Shown here piece after piece: positions 16,900 through 25,697 of a DNA stretch of 64,000 bases. The notes below the pieces were generated by a model. It did no database searches. It was not told the DNA's origin and worked only from the letters and a program-made list of their open reading frames with translations. How positions within the stretch are numbered: position 1 is the first letter of the stretch; each line of letters begins with the position of its first letter. The position numbers were made by a program, and so were the translations under genes. Source of the DNA: Clostridia bacterium (lineage in GTDB: Bacteria; Bacillota; Clostridia; Lachnospirales; Lachnospiraceae); the NCBI GenBank assembly GCA_003249225.1, contig QKJQ01000027.1:372001-436000 (forward strand), written 5' to 3'.

Positions 16900-18324
16900 T
16901 TAATCTTCCATCGAAGCGACTGCTTTCTGCTTTGCATTGTTTAATACCAGTTCATCAAAACGAATGGCATCTTCGTTAACAAGATTGATATCAACTGGTT
17001 TGAACGGTTTTGCTTTCATAACGCCACCGACCCATATAATCGAGTATGCGATCAAAATAACAAACAGTACCCCAAAGATCTCATAAATCTGAATTCTTGT
17101 CTCACCGGAAGCAATGTTCCAGATCATGTATACATTTCCAATAATACCAATGATCTGTGGAAGACCGCCCCACATAAGTTTCTTGTTTCTTGGCATATCC
17201 GGATAACGTTTCCGTAAGATAAGTACACTGATATGCACGATGCAGTAAGATACCAACCAGAAGCAGGATGCTGCAAGGATGAAGAAAACGATACCGTTCG
17301 TATTTGCAAGATTGGAAACAACAAGGACAAGATCAGCTCCTGCCATCAGTACAAGGCCAGCGACTGCTGCATTGTGTTTGTTCGTCTTTGCGAAGATCTT
17401 AGGAAACATTCCTTCTTCTGCCATACCCTGCATAATTTTTGATGTTGAAGCAAGTACGGTATTCATTGTACTGACAGCGGCAAGTATGGTAACAATGCCC
17501 ATCCAGATCCGTCCGAAATTACCGGCAAGATTCTCAGCAAATACCATGTGTGGTGTCGCATCGGAAGAAAGAACACTTAAGTCAACATAGTTTGCCATAC
17601 CGATACCAAGAATAGACTGAACACCAAAGAGTAATACAAGTCCTAAGATCATGGATAACAATACATCACGTTTCGGGTTCTTCATTTCTTTTGCTACCGG
17701 AATTACAAATTCTACACCGATGAACAGCCAGAATGCAATTGCCGCAAGACTCATGACACCGCCAACGCCTGATACCGCCGGTGCTGACTGAGTAACGACA
17801 GCGGCTCCCGGTGCAAGCTTAAAGGTTCCCATGATTCCCATAACTGCCATCGAACCAATTAAAAGAATTACGACCAGGTTCTGAACTTTAGAGAACAAAT
17901 CTACACCAAATAAATTAACTACAAGGAATACTCCCAGAATAATCAGTGATATAACTCTCGAATCTACATTTGGGAACAATATCTGTGAAAGCACTGTACC
18001 ACACATAACCATTTCTGCCGTACTTGCAAGTACCATGGTGATTACATACGCAGAAATATTACTGATCATTGACATTACCGGTCCAACAGCTACCAGCGTA
18101 TATTGACCGGTACCGCCATTTACTTTTGGCATCAGCTGATTTAATTCAGCGAAGGAAAATGCGATGAACATATTCAGTATCATTACAATGAACAACGGCA
18201 GTATAAAGGATTTACCAGCGAGACCAACTCCGGTTCCTAATGATACAAGGCAACTGGTTGCTACAATAAGTCCCACACAGATCGCAATTGAACTCCCCAG
18301 ACCAAGCTTTTTTGAATTTCCCAT
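16900..18324 (-). CDS. APC-superfamily amino acid/amine permease
   Basis: A 474-residue cytoplasmic-membrane transporter with about 12 hydrophobic segments. The N-terminal motif LGLGSSIAICVGLIV (unwound helix 1 substrate site) and the helix containing GGTGQYTLVAVGP are typical of APC permeases. It heads the amine cluster in the same direction, and GAAAGGAG precedes ATG 18324. The likely cargo is the amine or amino acid consumed by the downstream ligase and oxidase, but APC specificity cannot be predicted from these motifs. Confidence 0.87.
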   Translation of the reverse strand: MGNSKKLGLGSSIAICVGLIVATSCLVSLGTGVGLAGKSFILPLFIVMILNMFIAFSFAELNQLMPKVNGGTGQYTLVAVGPVMSMISNISAYVITMVLASTAEMVMCGTVLSQILFPNVDSRVISLIILGVFLVVNLFGVDLFSKVQNLVVILLIGSMAVMGIMGTFKLAPGAAVVTQSAPAVSGVGGVMSLAAIAFWLFIGVEFVIPVAKEMKNPKRDVLLSMILGLVLLFGVQSILGIGMANYVDLSVLSSDATPHMVFAENLAGNFGRIWMGIVTILAAVSTMNTVLASTSKIMQGMAEEGMFPKIFAKTNKHNAAVAGLVLMAGADLVLVVSNLANTNGIVFFILAASCFWLVSYCIVHISVLILRKRYPDMPRNKKLMWGGLPQIIGIIGNVYMIWNIASGETRIQIYEIFGVLFVILIAYSIIWVGGVMKAKPFKPVDINLVNEDAIRFDELVLNNAKQKAVASMED

Positions 18325-18381
18325 ATTAGACTCCTTTCTTAATCAAGTAAACATTAGATAATAGCTTACAATTGGCAAATG

Positions 18382-18422
18382 TATAACAAATGATCGTGCC
18401 CGCGGATGTTTCATTTGTTATA
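18382..18422. promoter_or_regulatory. 11-bp inverted repeat in the permease leader
   Basis: TATAACAAATG and CATTTGTTATA flank 19 bases that include GC-rich CCCGCGG. It lies 58-98 bases before the permease start. It can be an operator of a dimeric regulator or a leader hairpin. The rest of the 301-base gap (18325-18625) holds only the HTH-gene terminator. Confidence 0.6.
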
Positions 18423-18452
18423 GGATACGTCGCTTTTAGATTGCGCTATCTA

Positions 18453-18495
18453 GAAAACAACAAAAAAGAGCAAAGGATTTCAGCACCTTTGCTCT
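18453..18495 (-). terminator. Terminator of the HTH-protein gene
   Basis: On the minus strand AGAGCAAAGG pairs with CCTTTGCTCT around a 9-base loop, followed by TTTTTTGTTGTTTTC. It separates the HTH gene from the permease-led cluster, so the cluster must have its own promoter downstream of it. Confidence 0.88.
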
Positions 18496-18625
18496 CTATA
18501 GTTTGATACTATATTTGATAATCAATTAAATGTCAACTATTCTTTTGTATATTTAATTGGCATATTATTGGCACGCATTTTTCACCAAATGCAATATTTG
18601 TAATTAAAAAATTCAAAAATCATCA

Positions 18626-20089
18626 TTAATCGTTTTGCAGGTAGGATAAAAGCTTATTTTTTGTCCAGTCAGCATTCTTACTGATCAAAGGTATGTTGTC
18701 CCACAACATTTTTATATATTCATAATACCCTCCGATAAATGTAAGTTCTTTGCTGTATAACATGTTAGAAAATTCTATGGAATTCCAGGCCACCACAATG
18801 CTGTTCTCCTGAACGATAACGGAAGTATTCTTCATACTGAAACCGACATCTTCCAGGGACACAAGTGCAAGCGTATACATGTGGTTGGCAATGAATTGCA
18901 GAATGTACGACAATTGCTTCAGAAATTGCTTTCGGGTTATTCTGATCTCCCTGCCTGCAATCTGGCTTAACTCATACTCAATAATAAAATCCTGATTCAG
19001 GGCTTCTTCGATGGCAGTAATATCATAAATCTGACGATATTTGCACCGCATTCTTATCTCATGACGCTTTCGGTTTATATTAATGCAATGCTGAATCAGT
19101 TCTTTTGATACACCATTGTCCTCAAGTATCTCGCGGAGCAGGTCGACTGGCATATTACGAAAGGTTGGCCTCGGATTCAGCATATAGGTCGTCTGATTAA
19201 CACGCAGGTATTCATCCAGCAGTTCTACCATTCCCATAGAATCCCTGACCTCGATCTTGTAGATCAATTTCTTTGCTCTGCTCATAATTGTCTTCATCTT
19301 TGCAGTGTAAAAGGCAGTACTTTTGGGATCATCAAAATACAGATAAAGATTATCCGCTGTCTTCTTATCGGTCGACATACCAATGACTGCTGCCTTTCCA
19401 GGCAGAACATACAGGCTGTCTGCTTTCAGCACATTATTGTATTCTTCTATATAGTAAACTTCTATGTTATCAGTAAGATACAGATTCAGCCAGCGGTTGA
19501 TGATATCGTATGGTTTGTAGGAATCTGTGACTTTATCTATGATATTCACACGCTTTCCGCTCTGCCCAAGGGATATCATTTGTTTTGTTATATACTCAAG
19601 TTGTTTGCTGTTCTCTGATTGCTCCCACTCAATGTCCCCAAAGTCCCCCATATATACTTCATTGTCATCTTCTTCACGTACTCTTCTCAATATACTTTCA
19701 ATCGCTTCATGCCATCCGTCATCAATACCACTGCAAATCTTAACATAGGAATAGTAACAGTTCTCACTGCAATCCGGTTGTTTTACAATGGCTGTTGTCT
19801 GATCATCCGTCAAAAAAGCACCCAGTGCTTCAATCTGCTGTTCTATTGATTCAACAGCAGGATTTTGCAGAAAGGGAAGCATTAATTCCTGAATTTTGGC
19901 GCGTTTTGCGAGGAACCTTTCATTTAATGCGAACTCAGCAATTTCTCTGGCGGGTTCCATAAGAAGCTTTCGTTTATTATTTCTCCACTTGCTAATGGTT
20001 GTTATATCAGTATTTAATATTTGAGCAAGTTCTTTTCCGCTGATTTCAAGATACTCCATCAGATATCCTAATTGTGTTTTGTTCTGCAT
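18626..20089 (-). CDS. Large uncharacterised protein with N-terminal XRE-like HTH
   Basis: A 487-residue protein. Residues 5-50 (GYLMEYLEISGKELAQILN, TTISKWRNNKR) form a Cro/C1-type helix-turn-helix with a recognition helix around TTISKW. The remaining 430 residues have no motif I recognise; they are mixed alpha/beta, acidic, without membrane segments, and include a middle part with many Tyr and Asp. The architecture suggests a one-component regulator with a big ligand or signalling region. It lies directly upstream of the amine cluster on the same strand, ends at a terminator, and has AGAGGTG before its ATG. It is the best local candidate for the cluster's regulator, by position only. Confidence 0.7.
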   Translation of the reverse strand: MQNKTQLGYLMEYLEISGKELAQILNTDITTISKWRNNKRKLLMEPAREIAEFALNERFLAKRAKIQELMLPFLQNPAVESIEQQIEALGAFLTDDQTTAIVKQPDCSENCYYSYVKICSGIDDGWHEAIESILRRVREEDDNEVYMGDFGDIEWEQSENSKQLEYITKQMISLGQSGKRVNIIDKVTDSYKPYDIINRWLNLYLTDNIEVYYIEEYNNVLKADSLYVLPGKAAVIGMSTDKKTADNLYLYFDDPKSTAFYTAKMKTIMSRAKKLIYKIEVRDSMGMVELLDEYLRVNQTTYMLNPRPTFRNMPVDLLREILEDNGVSKELIQHCININRKRHEIRMRCKYRQIYDITAIEEALNQDFIIEYELSQIAGREIRITRKQFLKQLSYILQFIANHMYTLALVSLEDVGFSMKNTSVIVQENSIVVAWNSIEFSNMLYSKELTFIGGYYEYIKMLWDNIPLISKNADWTKNKLLSYLQND

Positions 20090-20194
20090 TTTTCACCTCT
20101 GCTGCATAAAATAGTTATCAGTTGATTATACCATATCTTAGCTTTATTTCGAAGGAATTTTCTTTTCCTATTTCTTCCTGTGCATAAAGAATAA

Positions 20195-20235
20195 AATCAG
20201 ACTGTCCTGCTTTCCTGCGGAATGACAATCTGATT
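20195..20235 (-). terminator. Terminator of the lrgAB pair
   Basis: On the minus strand AATCAGATTGTC pairs with GACAGTCTGATT (one mismatch) around a 17-base loop and runs into TTATTCTTT, 18 bases after the lrgB stop. Confidence 0.75.
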
Positions 20236-20252
20236 TTTATTTTGCATTACAA

Positions 20253-20945
20253 CTATAAAAAGAATGAGAATACGGAGGCTCCCACCACCGTAATCAGACC
20301 GGCAACTGCAATGGAAAGGCCGCTCATGGCTCCTTCTATTTCTCCCATTTCCATGGCTCTGGCGGTTCCTACTGCGTGAGCTGCCGTACCAATGGCAATT
20401 CCCTTTGCAATCGGTTCTTTTATCTTGAACCACCTGCATATGGATTCAGCCATGATATTACCAAGCACACCGGTAACAATAATTACCGCAACCGTAATGG
20501 TAACAACTCCGCCAAGTTTTTCTGATACTCCCATGCCGATTGCTGTCGTAATAGATTTTGGAAGCAATGTTACATATTGTTCATGATTAAGACCAAACAA
20601 CACGCACATTCCTAAAATGCTGGACAAGCTTGTCAGAACACCGGACAGAATACCAAGCAGTACGGCGCGCAGGTTTTTTTTGAGAAGTTCCAGCTGTTCA
20701 TACAAGGGTATCGCAAGACAGATGGTAGCCGGAGTCAACAAATAACTTAAATATTTCGCACCTTTATTATAACTTTCATAATCAATATGTAAAAATGATA
20801 ATGCTATGATAACAAGTATAATGGATATTAGCAGTGGGTTAAAGACAGCCAGTTTCCATTTTCTTTTACAAAACAGTCCAAGTTCATACCCAAGTATACT
20901 GATCATTACACCAAAGAAGGTCGAGTTAGTCAGAATCTCTTTCAT
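20253..20945 (-). CDS. lrgB: LrgB/CidB-family membrane protein
   Basis: A 230-residue inner-membrane protein with about seven hydrophobic segments. The LrgB signature regions LLTPATICLAIPLYEQ, LLPKSITTAIGM, GVLGNIMAESICRWF and GTAAHAVGTARAMEMG are clear. With LrgA it is proposed to act as a holin/antiholin-like or pyruvate/by-product transport system. ATG 20945 follows GGAGG by 5 bases and overlaps lrgA by 20 bases, so it is preferred to ATG 20957. No LytTR two-component pair is next to it. Confidence 0.9.
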   Translation of the reverse strand: MKEILTNSTFFGVMISILGYELGLFCKRKWKLAVFNPLLISIILVIIALSFLHIDYESYNKGAKYLSYLLTPATICLAIPLYEQLELLKKNLRAVLLGILSGVLTSLSSILGMCVLFGLNHEQYVTLLPKSITTAIGMGVSEKLGGVVTITVAVIIVTGVLGNIMAESICRWFKIKEPIAKGIAIGTAAHAVGTARAMEMGEIEGAMSGLSIAVAGLITVVGASVFSFFL

Positions 20946-21363
20946 CGTTCCCTCCATCTTCCTTTTTCAGCAATGCGGCATTCAAGGAATCTTTCTGTAT
21001 CTTTTTATCTGCTCTTCGTCTGTCACTTAAAATCACGGACTGTGTCACCCTTCCTGCCACGATCATAACAACAAACGTCGATACCACCGTTATGATAACG
21101 ACCGGGAACAGAATACTGCGAAGTGACGGAAATACAACCATAAGACCTACTGCTGCCGGAATAAACATCATCGGCATAATTTCCAGCAAAAACACGGAAG
21201 CCTCCTTCACCTGCGGAAGCTTTATAATCCGAAAATGTAATGCTAAAAGCATTAAAACAAGTCCGTATATGCTTGATGGTATGGGAAGCGGAAGCAGATA
21301 TCCCAATACTTCTGCCATAAATGTTACAACCAGAATAATCCCAAACTGTCTGAAATACTTCAT
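20926..21363 (-). CDS. lrgA: LrgA/CidA-family membrane protein
   Basis: A 145-residue protein with four hydrophobic segments, the normal size for the family. Visible hallmarks are PLPIPSSIYGLVLMLLAL and EIMPMMFIPAAVGLM. A charged cytoplasmic tail (DRRRADKKIQKDS) ends the protein. The open frame reaches 21459, but ATG 21363 follows AAGGATG and matches LrgA length. It is the first gene of a two-gene operon with lrgB. Confidence 0.88.
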   Translation of the reverse strand: MKYFRQFGIILVVTFMAEVLGYLLPLPIPSSIYGLVLMLLALHFRIIKLPQVKEASVFLLEIMPMMFIPAAVGLMVVFPSLRSILFPVVIITVVSTFVVMIVAGRVTQSVILSDRRRADKKIQKDSLNAALLKKEDGGNDERDSD

Positions 21364-21488
21364 TTCTATGCATCCTTTCTTTCCTATTCTCCAATGCAAT
21401 TTGGCTCTCATTATAGTCCCCCCATTCCTGCCCGTCAATGTTTTTAACGTAATAATCACATCAAAACAAACCTGTTGGGATCTGCTTA

Positions 21489-21515
21489 CAAAAAAAGAAC
21501 CCTTACGGATTCTTT
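21489..21515 (-). terminator. Terminator of the pyrophosphatase gene
   Basis: On the minus strand AAAGAATCC pairs with GGGTTCTTT around GTAA, followed by a run of T (TTTTTTTG). It lies 13-40 bases beyond the stop at 21529. Confidence 0.75.
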
Positions 21516-21528
21516 CCTGTCTTTGTCG

Positions 21529-23172
21529 TTATTCTTTGTTGATTGCCTCAATCAGAACCGGTACGACCTGCTTTTTACGAGAAGTGATACCTTTCAAATG
21601 CATCGTATTATCATTTCCGCGGACTTCAAAAGCGTCTTCTGCAATCTCTCTTGCTTTTGTCCCATGATAGATCAGCATGGTGGATTCTTCGAGGATACTG
21701 GTAAGCATAAAATAGATCAGGCGTTTATCTTTCTCATTATACTGATTCTGCAGATACTCAATCATCTTATTCTTAATGTTCACGATCTCTTCTACATTGA
21801 TAGTGCTGATCTGTCCTATACACAGATATCGGTCATCCACATTAAACTCCTTCAGATCCTGATGGAAGATTTCATCTGCTGTTTTATCCTTTAGATTACT
21901 GCCAGCTTTGAATAGCTCTCTGGCGTATTCCTTGCTGTCAATCTGCGCAATCTGCGCCAGGTTCTCTGCCGCCATCTTGTCTACCGCTGTACAGGTAACA
22001 GACGTATAAAGCAGTGTGTCTGATATAATTGCGGAACACAAAAGTCCGGCTATGTGCTTTGGAATCTCAATGTTCTTTTCCTGAAACATCTGATATATAA
22101 TTGTTGCTGTACAACCAAGCGGCTGGTTCCTAAAGTAGACCGGATTAATGGTCTCTATGGACCCAAGTCTGTGATGGTCAATGATCTCCATGATTTCCGC
22201 ATCATCAATACCGTCCGGTGCCTGACCTTTTTCGTTATGATCGACCAGAATGAATTTCTTTTTTGCAACGTTGATAAGGTTTCGCCTGGAAATCATGCCA
22301 ATGTAGCCGCCCTCCTCATCCAGTACAGGAAAATAGCGGTGTCTGTATTTACCCATGACTTTTTTGATATCTTCCGTGGAGTCCTCTGTATGGAAGGTTA
22401 CCAGATTATGATCACTCATAAAATAACGGATTGACATACTCTGGTTCATAAGTCTTGCAACGGTGTACGTATCATGCGGAGAACGGATTATTGTACAGCT
22501 GTGATCTTTCGCTATTTTTTTGATCGTCATAGAGACAGCTGCTCCCTCGCAGACTACAATACAGGCGGCATCCATTTCAATGGCACAAAGCTGCGATTCA
22601 TAACGGTTTCCCAGTATCACAAGGTCACCTTTTTCGATCAGGTTCTCCATCAGATCCGGATTTGCTGCAGCGATCAGAACTTTTCCTCCATTAAAATACG
22701 CTTCCTTACCGTCAATGATGATCTCACCGTCTAAGGTTTCTACGATATTCCGGTAGGAGGTATTTGCTGTTGCCAGGATTTCATTATCATAGATGTCCAT
22801 ATAAGCCCGCGCAATATCCTCTGTTGTGATCAGCCCGGAGAGATTATTTCCCTGTGTGACAGGTAACGTGGTAACATTTAATTCTTTCATTAAAGACCAG
22901 GCTTTACGCAGAGATAACTCGCCATCAACTCCATCCACCTGACGAATCTCCATGTCTTTCACCTGTGTACCGGCATCTGTAATAAGCTCCGGTTCTTCAA
23001 CTGCAAATTTATTCAATACAAATCTTGTTTCATCGCTTAATTTACCCTGACGTTTTGGTATAAACTCATATTCATCCACCGCATTTTTCAAATACGCATA
23101 AGATATTGCTGAACATATGGAATCTGTATCAGGGTTCTTATGTCCAGTCACAAATACTTTTTGTTTTCTCAT
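21529..23172 (-). CDS. ppaC: CBS-domain manganese-dependent inorganic pyrophosphatase (family II)
   Basis: A 547-residue soluble enzyme hydrolysing pyrophosphate to phosphate. The DHH-type metal motifs are GHKNPDTDS near residue 10, VDHNE near 310 and IIDHHRLG near 330, with a DHHA2 domain at the C-terminus. A regulatory insert between the first and second motif (residues about 65-300) carries two CBS repeats (TTLPVTQGNNLSGLITTED, RHRYFPVLDEEGGYIGMIS) around a DRTGG-like domain, the arrangement of nucleotide-regulated CBS-PPases. AGGAGA precedes the ATG. Single-gene unit with its own terminator. Confidence 0.92.
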   Translation of the reverse strand: MRKQKVFVTGHKNPDTDSICSAISYAYLKNAVDEYEFIPKRQGKLSDETRFVLNKFAVEEPELITDAGTQVKDMEIRQVDGVDGELSLRKAWSLMKELNVTTLPVTQGNNLSGLITTEDIARAYMDIYDNEILATANTSYRNIVETLDGEIIIDGKEAYFNGGKVLIAAANPDLMENLIEKGDLVILGNRYESQLCAIEMDAACIVVCEGAAVSMTIKKIAKDHSCTIIRSPHDTYTVARLMNQSMSIRYFMSDHNLVTFHTEDSTEDIKKVMGKYRHRYFPVLDEEGGYIGMISRRNLINVAKKKFILVDHNEKGQAPDGIDDAEIMEIIDHHRLGSIETINPVYFRNQPLGCTATIIYQMFQEKNIEIPKHIAGLLCSAIISDTLLYTSVTCTAVDKMAAENLAQIAQIDSKEYARELFKAGSNLKDKTADEIFHQDLKEFNVDDRYLCIGQISTINVEEIVNIKNKMIEYLQNQYNEKDKRLIYFMLTSILEESTMLIYHGTKAREIAEDAFEVRGNDNTMHLKGITSRKKQVVPVLIEAINKE

Positions 23173-23300
23173 TCGGAAATTCTCCTACTCTTCCTGTCAC
23201 AGGCTGAAGCTTTCATGACCTGTGGTGTTAAAACCATTCTTGTATTTCACATCATTTTACATCATAGCCGAAGACAGGAAGATTCGTCAAGCCGCAAATC

Positions 23301-24902
23301 TTATAATTGGTTCAGCAATCCTTCCAGACCTTCTCTTTCATAGATGTCTTTAAAGTATCCTAGTTCATCCTGAATCAGTCCGTCAATAACTTTCATACCC
23401 AAGAGTTCAACTCCTGCCCTGTCATCGGTAAGGATATAGTCTCCGCCCTCACAATACTGCAGCTTGTCTGCAATGGTATACATCAGGCTGGAAAGCTTCT
23501 CATCCTGTACTGCTGTTATGTTACTTTTATAATCCTGTAATACTTCTTTGTTCTGTGTGGCAAAAACTTCCCGGTTCGTACTTCCCCGGACATCAACAGA
23601 GTACACTGTATCAAAGACACTGGCAATTGTGTCCGTCAGATATTCATTGATGTTACCTTCTTCGTCTGAATGCATGTTCATATTGATGACCATAACACCA
23701 TCTTCCTTCAGATGTTCCTTCACTAAAGTAAAGAATTCCACAGATGACATCTGAAATGGTATCGTAATATCCTGATACGCATCCACCATAATGACATCAT
23801 AGGTCTCATCGACTGCATTTAAAAATGCTCTCCCATCATAGGTCGTTACTGACACTCCTTCCGGAAAATCAAAGTATTCCATTGCGAGATCGGTAATTTT
23901 TTGATCGATTTCTACACCTTCGATTGAAAGATTATCAAAATAATTCATGCACTGCCTGGCGTAGGTCCCGGTTCCCATGCCAAGAATCAGGACATCCGCA
24001 TTCTCTTTTGCATTCGTCCCGGCCATGAAGGGGGCTGCCATTGCATAATCATAATACATTCCAGTCAATGAACCGTCTTTTATGGTTATGGACTGGACAC
24101 CAAAAAGAACATTCGTTGATAATATGACACTATCTTCATCTTCAATCACCTGCAGGTAGTTGTAGACCGACTCTCCTTCGAACGCAAGATCTTTCTCCCA
24201 GAACGCAAAGCTGTCACCATTCCCAAAGATACTGCAGAGGATGAACAGCAGGACCGATACAACACTGACCACCCGTTTCGTTCCTTTGCTGATAAAGTAG
24301 ACCAGCCCGAGAATCAGCAGGATTCCTGCGAAGATCAAAAAGGTTATGGACGTTCCTACGGCAGGTATTGTTATAAAGGTCGGAATAAAGGTTCCTATAA
24401 TACTTCCTATGGTATTGAAAGCACCTAGATTTCCAACAGTCTTTCCACTGTTTTCAAGACTTTTTACTGTATATTTGACAAGCGATGGTGTAACGGTTCC
24501 AAGCAGGAACAACGGAAATACAAAGATGATCATACAGGCAAGAAAAGCTGCGATAATAAGAAAATTGTTATTAACAGCCAGAATCATAACTCCTGATATT
24601 CCAATGATGATATATTTTCCGACGACTGGAATTGCTGCGATCCATATGGCCGCAATCAGCATCCTGATATACAGTTTATCCGGATTCGGATTCTTGTCTG
24701 CACTTCTTCCTCCATAAATATTACCAAGTGCCATTGCGATCATTATCGTTCCGATTATAATCGTCCATACGATCTGTGATGATGAAAAATACGGGGCAAG
24801 CAGTCTGCTTGCTCCCAGTTCCACTGCCATAACTGCCATCCCGGCAAAAAATTCTGTCAGGTATAAATATGCTTTGTTCTTTAAGATATCGTGCTTCCCC
24901 AA
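23301..24902 (-). CDS. Membrane-fused spermidine synthase-like protein
   Basis: A 533-residue two-part protein. Residues 1-225 form about eight membrane segments of the kind found in fused MFS/spermidine-synthase proteins (TEFFAGMAVMAVELGASRLLAP is the start). The C-terminal half is a Rossmann aminopropyltransferase-like domain with ILGMGTGTYARQ, VEIDQKI and VDAYQDITIP. True spermidine synthase needs an Asp/Tyr substrate pair; the domain is similar but polyamine activity is not assured. The start is TTG 24902, preceded by AAAGGAG six bases away. Monocistronic. Confidence 0.82.
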   Translation of the reverse strand: MGKHDILKNKAYLYLTEFFAGMAVMAVELGASRLLAPYFSSSQIVWTIIIGTIMIAMALGNIYGGRSADKNPNPDKLYIRMLIAAIWIAAIPVVGKYIIIGISGVMILAVNNNFLIIAAFLACMIIFVFPLFLLGTVTPSLVKYTVKSLENSGKTVGNLGAFNTIGSIIGTFIPTFITIPAVGTSITFLIFAGILLILGLVYFISKGTKRVVSVVSVLLFILCSIFGNGDSFAFWEKDLAFEGESVYNYLQVIEDEDSVILSTNVLFGVQSITIKDGSLTGMYYDYAMAAPFMAGTNAKENADVLILGMGTGTYARQCMNYFDNLSIEGVEIDQKITDLAMEYFDFPEGVSVTTYDGRAFLNAVDETYDVIMVDAYQDITIPFQMSSVEFFTLVKEHLKEDGVMVINMNMHSDEEGNINEYLTDTIASVFDTVYSVDVRGSTNREVFATQNKEVLQDYKSNITAVQDEKLSSLMYTIADKLQYCEGGDYILTDDRAGVELLGMKVIDGLIQDELGYFKDIYEREGLEGLLNQL

Positions 24903-25035
24903 TGTGTGCTCCTTTCAGTATGCGCCAAATATTATCTTATTATAACACTGAAGCTTAGTTGAGAGTCAACTTTTATTTATGAAGTAACATGAGGAAATGA
25001 AATTAGTGATATTTTTTGAACTGTTATATTGAAAA

Positions 25036-25075
25036 CCCCGGACACACATTATACTTTTGCTAATGTATGACCGGG
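25036..25075 (-). terminator. Terminator of bcp
   Basis: On the minus strand CCCGGTCATACATTA pairs with TAATGTGTGTCCGGG around a 10-base loop, then TTTTC. It starts 24 bases beyond the bcp stop. Confidence 0.82.
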
Positions 25076-25098
25076 ACTTACCATCGTATACTATCGAA

Positions 25099-25557
25099 TC
25101 ATTGCAGTAATTCCTGCAGCATCTGATCCGGGTTTTCTTCTGCATTCACTTTTCCGAATGCTTTTGTAATGATTCCTTCTTCGTTAATCAGATAGGTCGT
25201 TCGAACAACACCCATGGTTATGTTTCCATACATGTTCTTTTCATGCCACACATCATATGCCTTGATTGCTTCTAAATCGGGATCTGCCAGTAAAGTAAAA
25301 GGCAGATTATATTTTTCTTCGAACTTTTTATGAGAGGCCACGCTGTCCTTGCTGACACCAAGTACTACGGCATCCTGCTCCTGAAACTGCGGATATCTCT
25401 CGCCAAAACCACATGCCTGCTTTGTGCAGCCTGGTGTATCGTCCTTCGGATAAAAGTAAAGAACTACTTTTTTCCCTTTGTATTCTTCTAAGGTGTGTAC
25501 CTTACCATTCTGATCCGGCAATGAAAATGCTGGTGCTTTGATTCCTGTATTTAACAT
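25099..25557 (-). CDS. bcp: Bcp/PrxQ thioredoxin-dependent peroxiredoxin
   Basis: A 152-residue cytoplasmic thiol peroxidase reducing hydrogen and alkyl peroxides with electrons from thioredoxin. The motif YPKDDTPGCTKQACGFG holds peroxidatic C44 and the resolving C49 five residues later, the atypical 2-Cys form of Bcp. AGGAGG precedes the ATG at 25557. It follows the GH42 gene on the same strand after a 140-base gap with an imperfect hairpin. Fits the oxygen-defence set of an anaerobe together with the rubrerythrin at 46 kb. Confidence 0.94.
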   Translation of the reverse strand: MLNTGIKAPAFSLPDQNGKVHTLEEYKGKKVVLYFYPKDDTPGCTKQACGFGERYPQFQEQDAVVLGVSKDSVASHKKFEEKYNLPFTLLADPDLEAIKAYDVWHEKNMYGNITMGVVRTTYLINEEGIITKAFGKVNAEENPDQMLQELLQ

Positions 25558-25602
25558 AATTACTTCCTCCTGATCTATAGAATATAATTACTGGATAATT
25601 AC

Positions 25603-25647
25603 TATATAAGGTAAGTGCAATTGATTTTTGCACTGTATAACTTGTAT
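25603..25647. other. Imperfect hairpin between GH42 gene and bcp
   Basis: GTGCAA (25615-25620) pairs with TTGCAC (25628-25633), and the arms extend outward with interruptions through TATAAGGTA and TATAACTTG. No clear U-tract follows on either strand. It could be a weak terminator of the GH42 gene or an operator for bcp. Confidence 0.35.
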
Positions 25648-25697
25648 TTTTATCCATAATAACACAATTTCAAGGAATCCGATGTAACCCAGTCACA

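Noticed and set aside
18568-18585. Sigma-54-like TTGGCACG...TTTCA sequence on the plus strand
   Set aside because: The -12 part lacks the GC, and it points away from the minus-strand genes on both sides.
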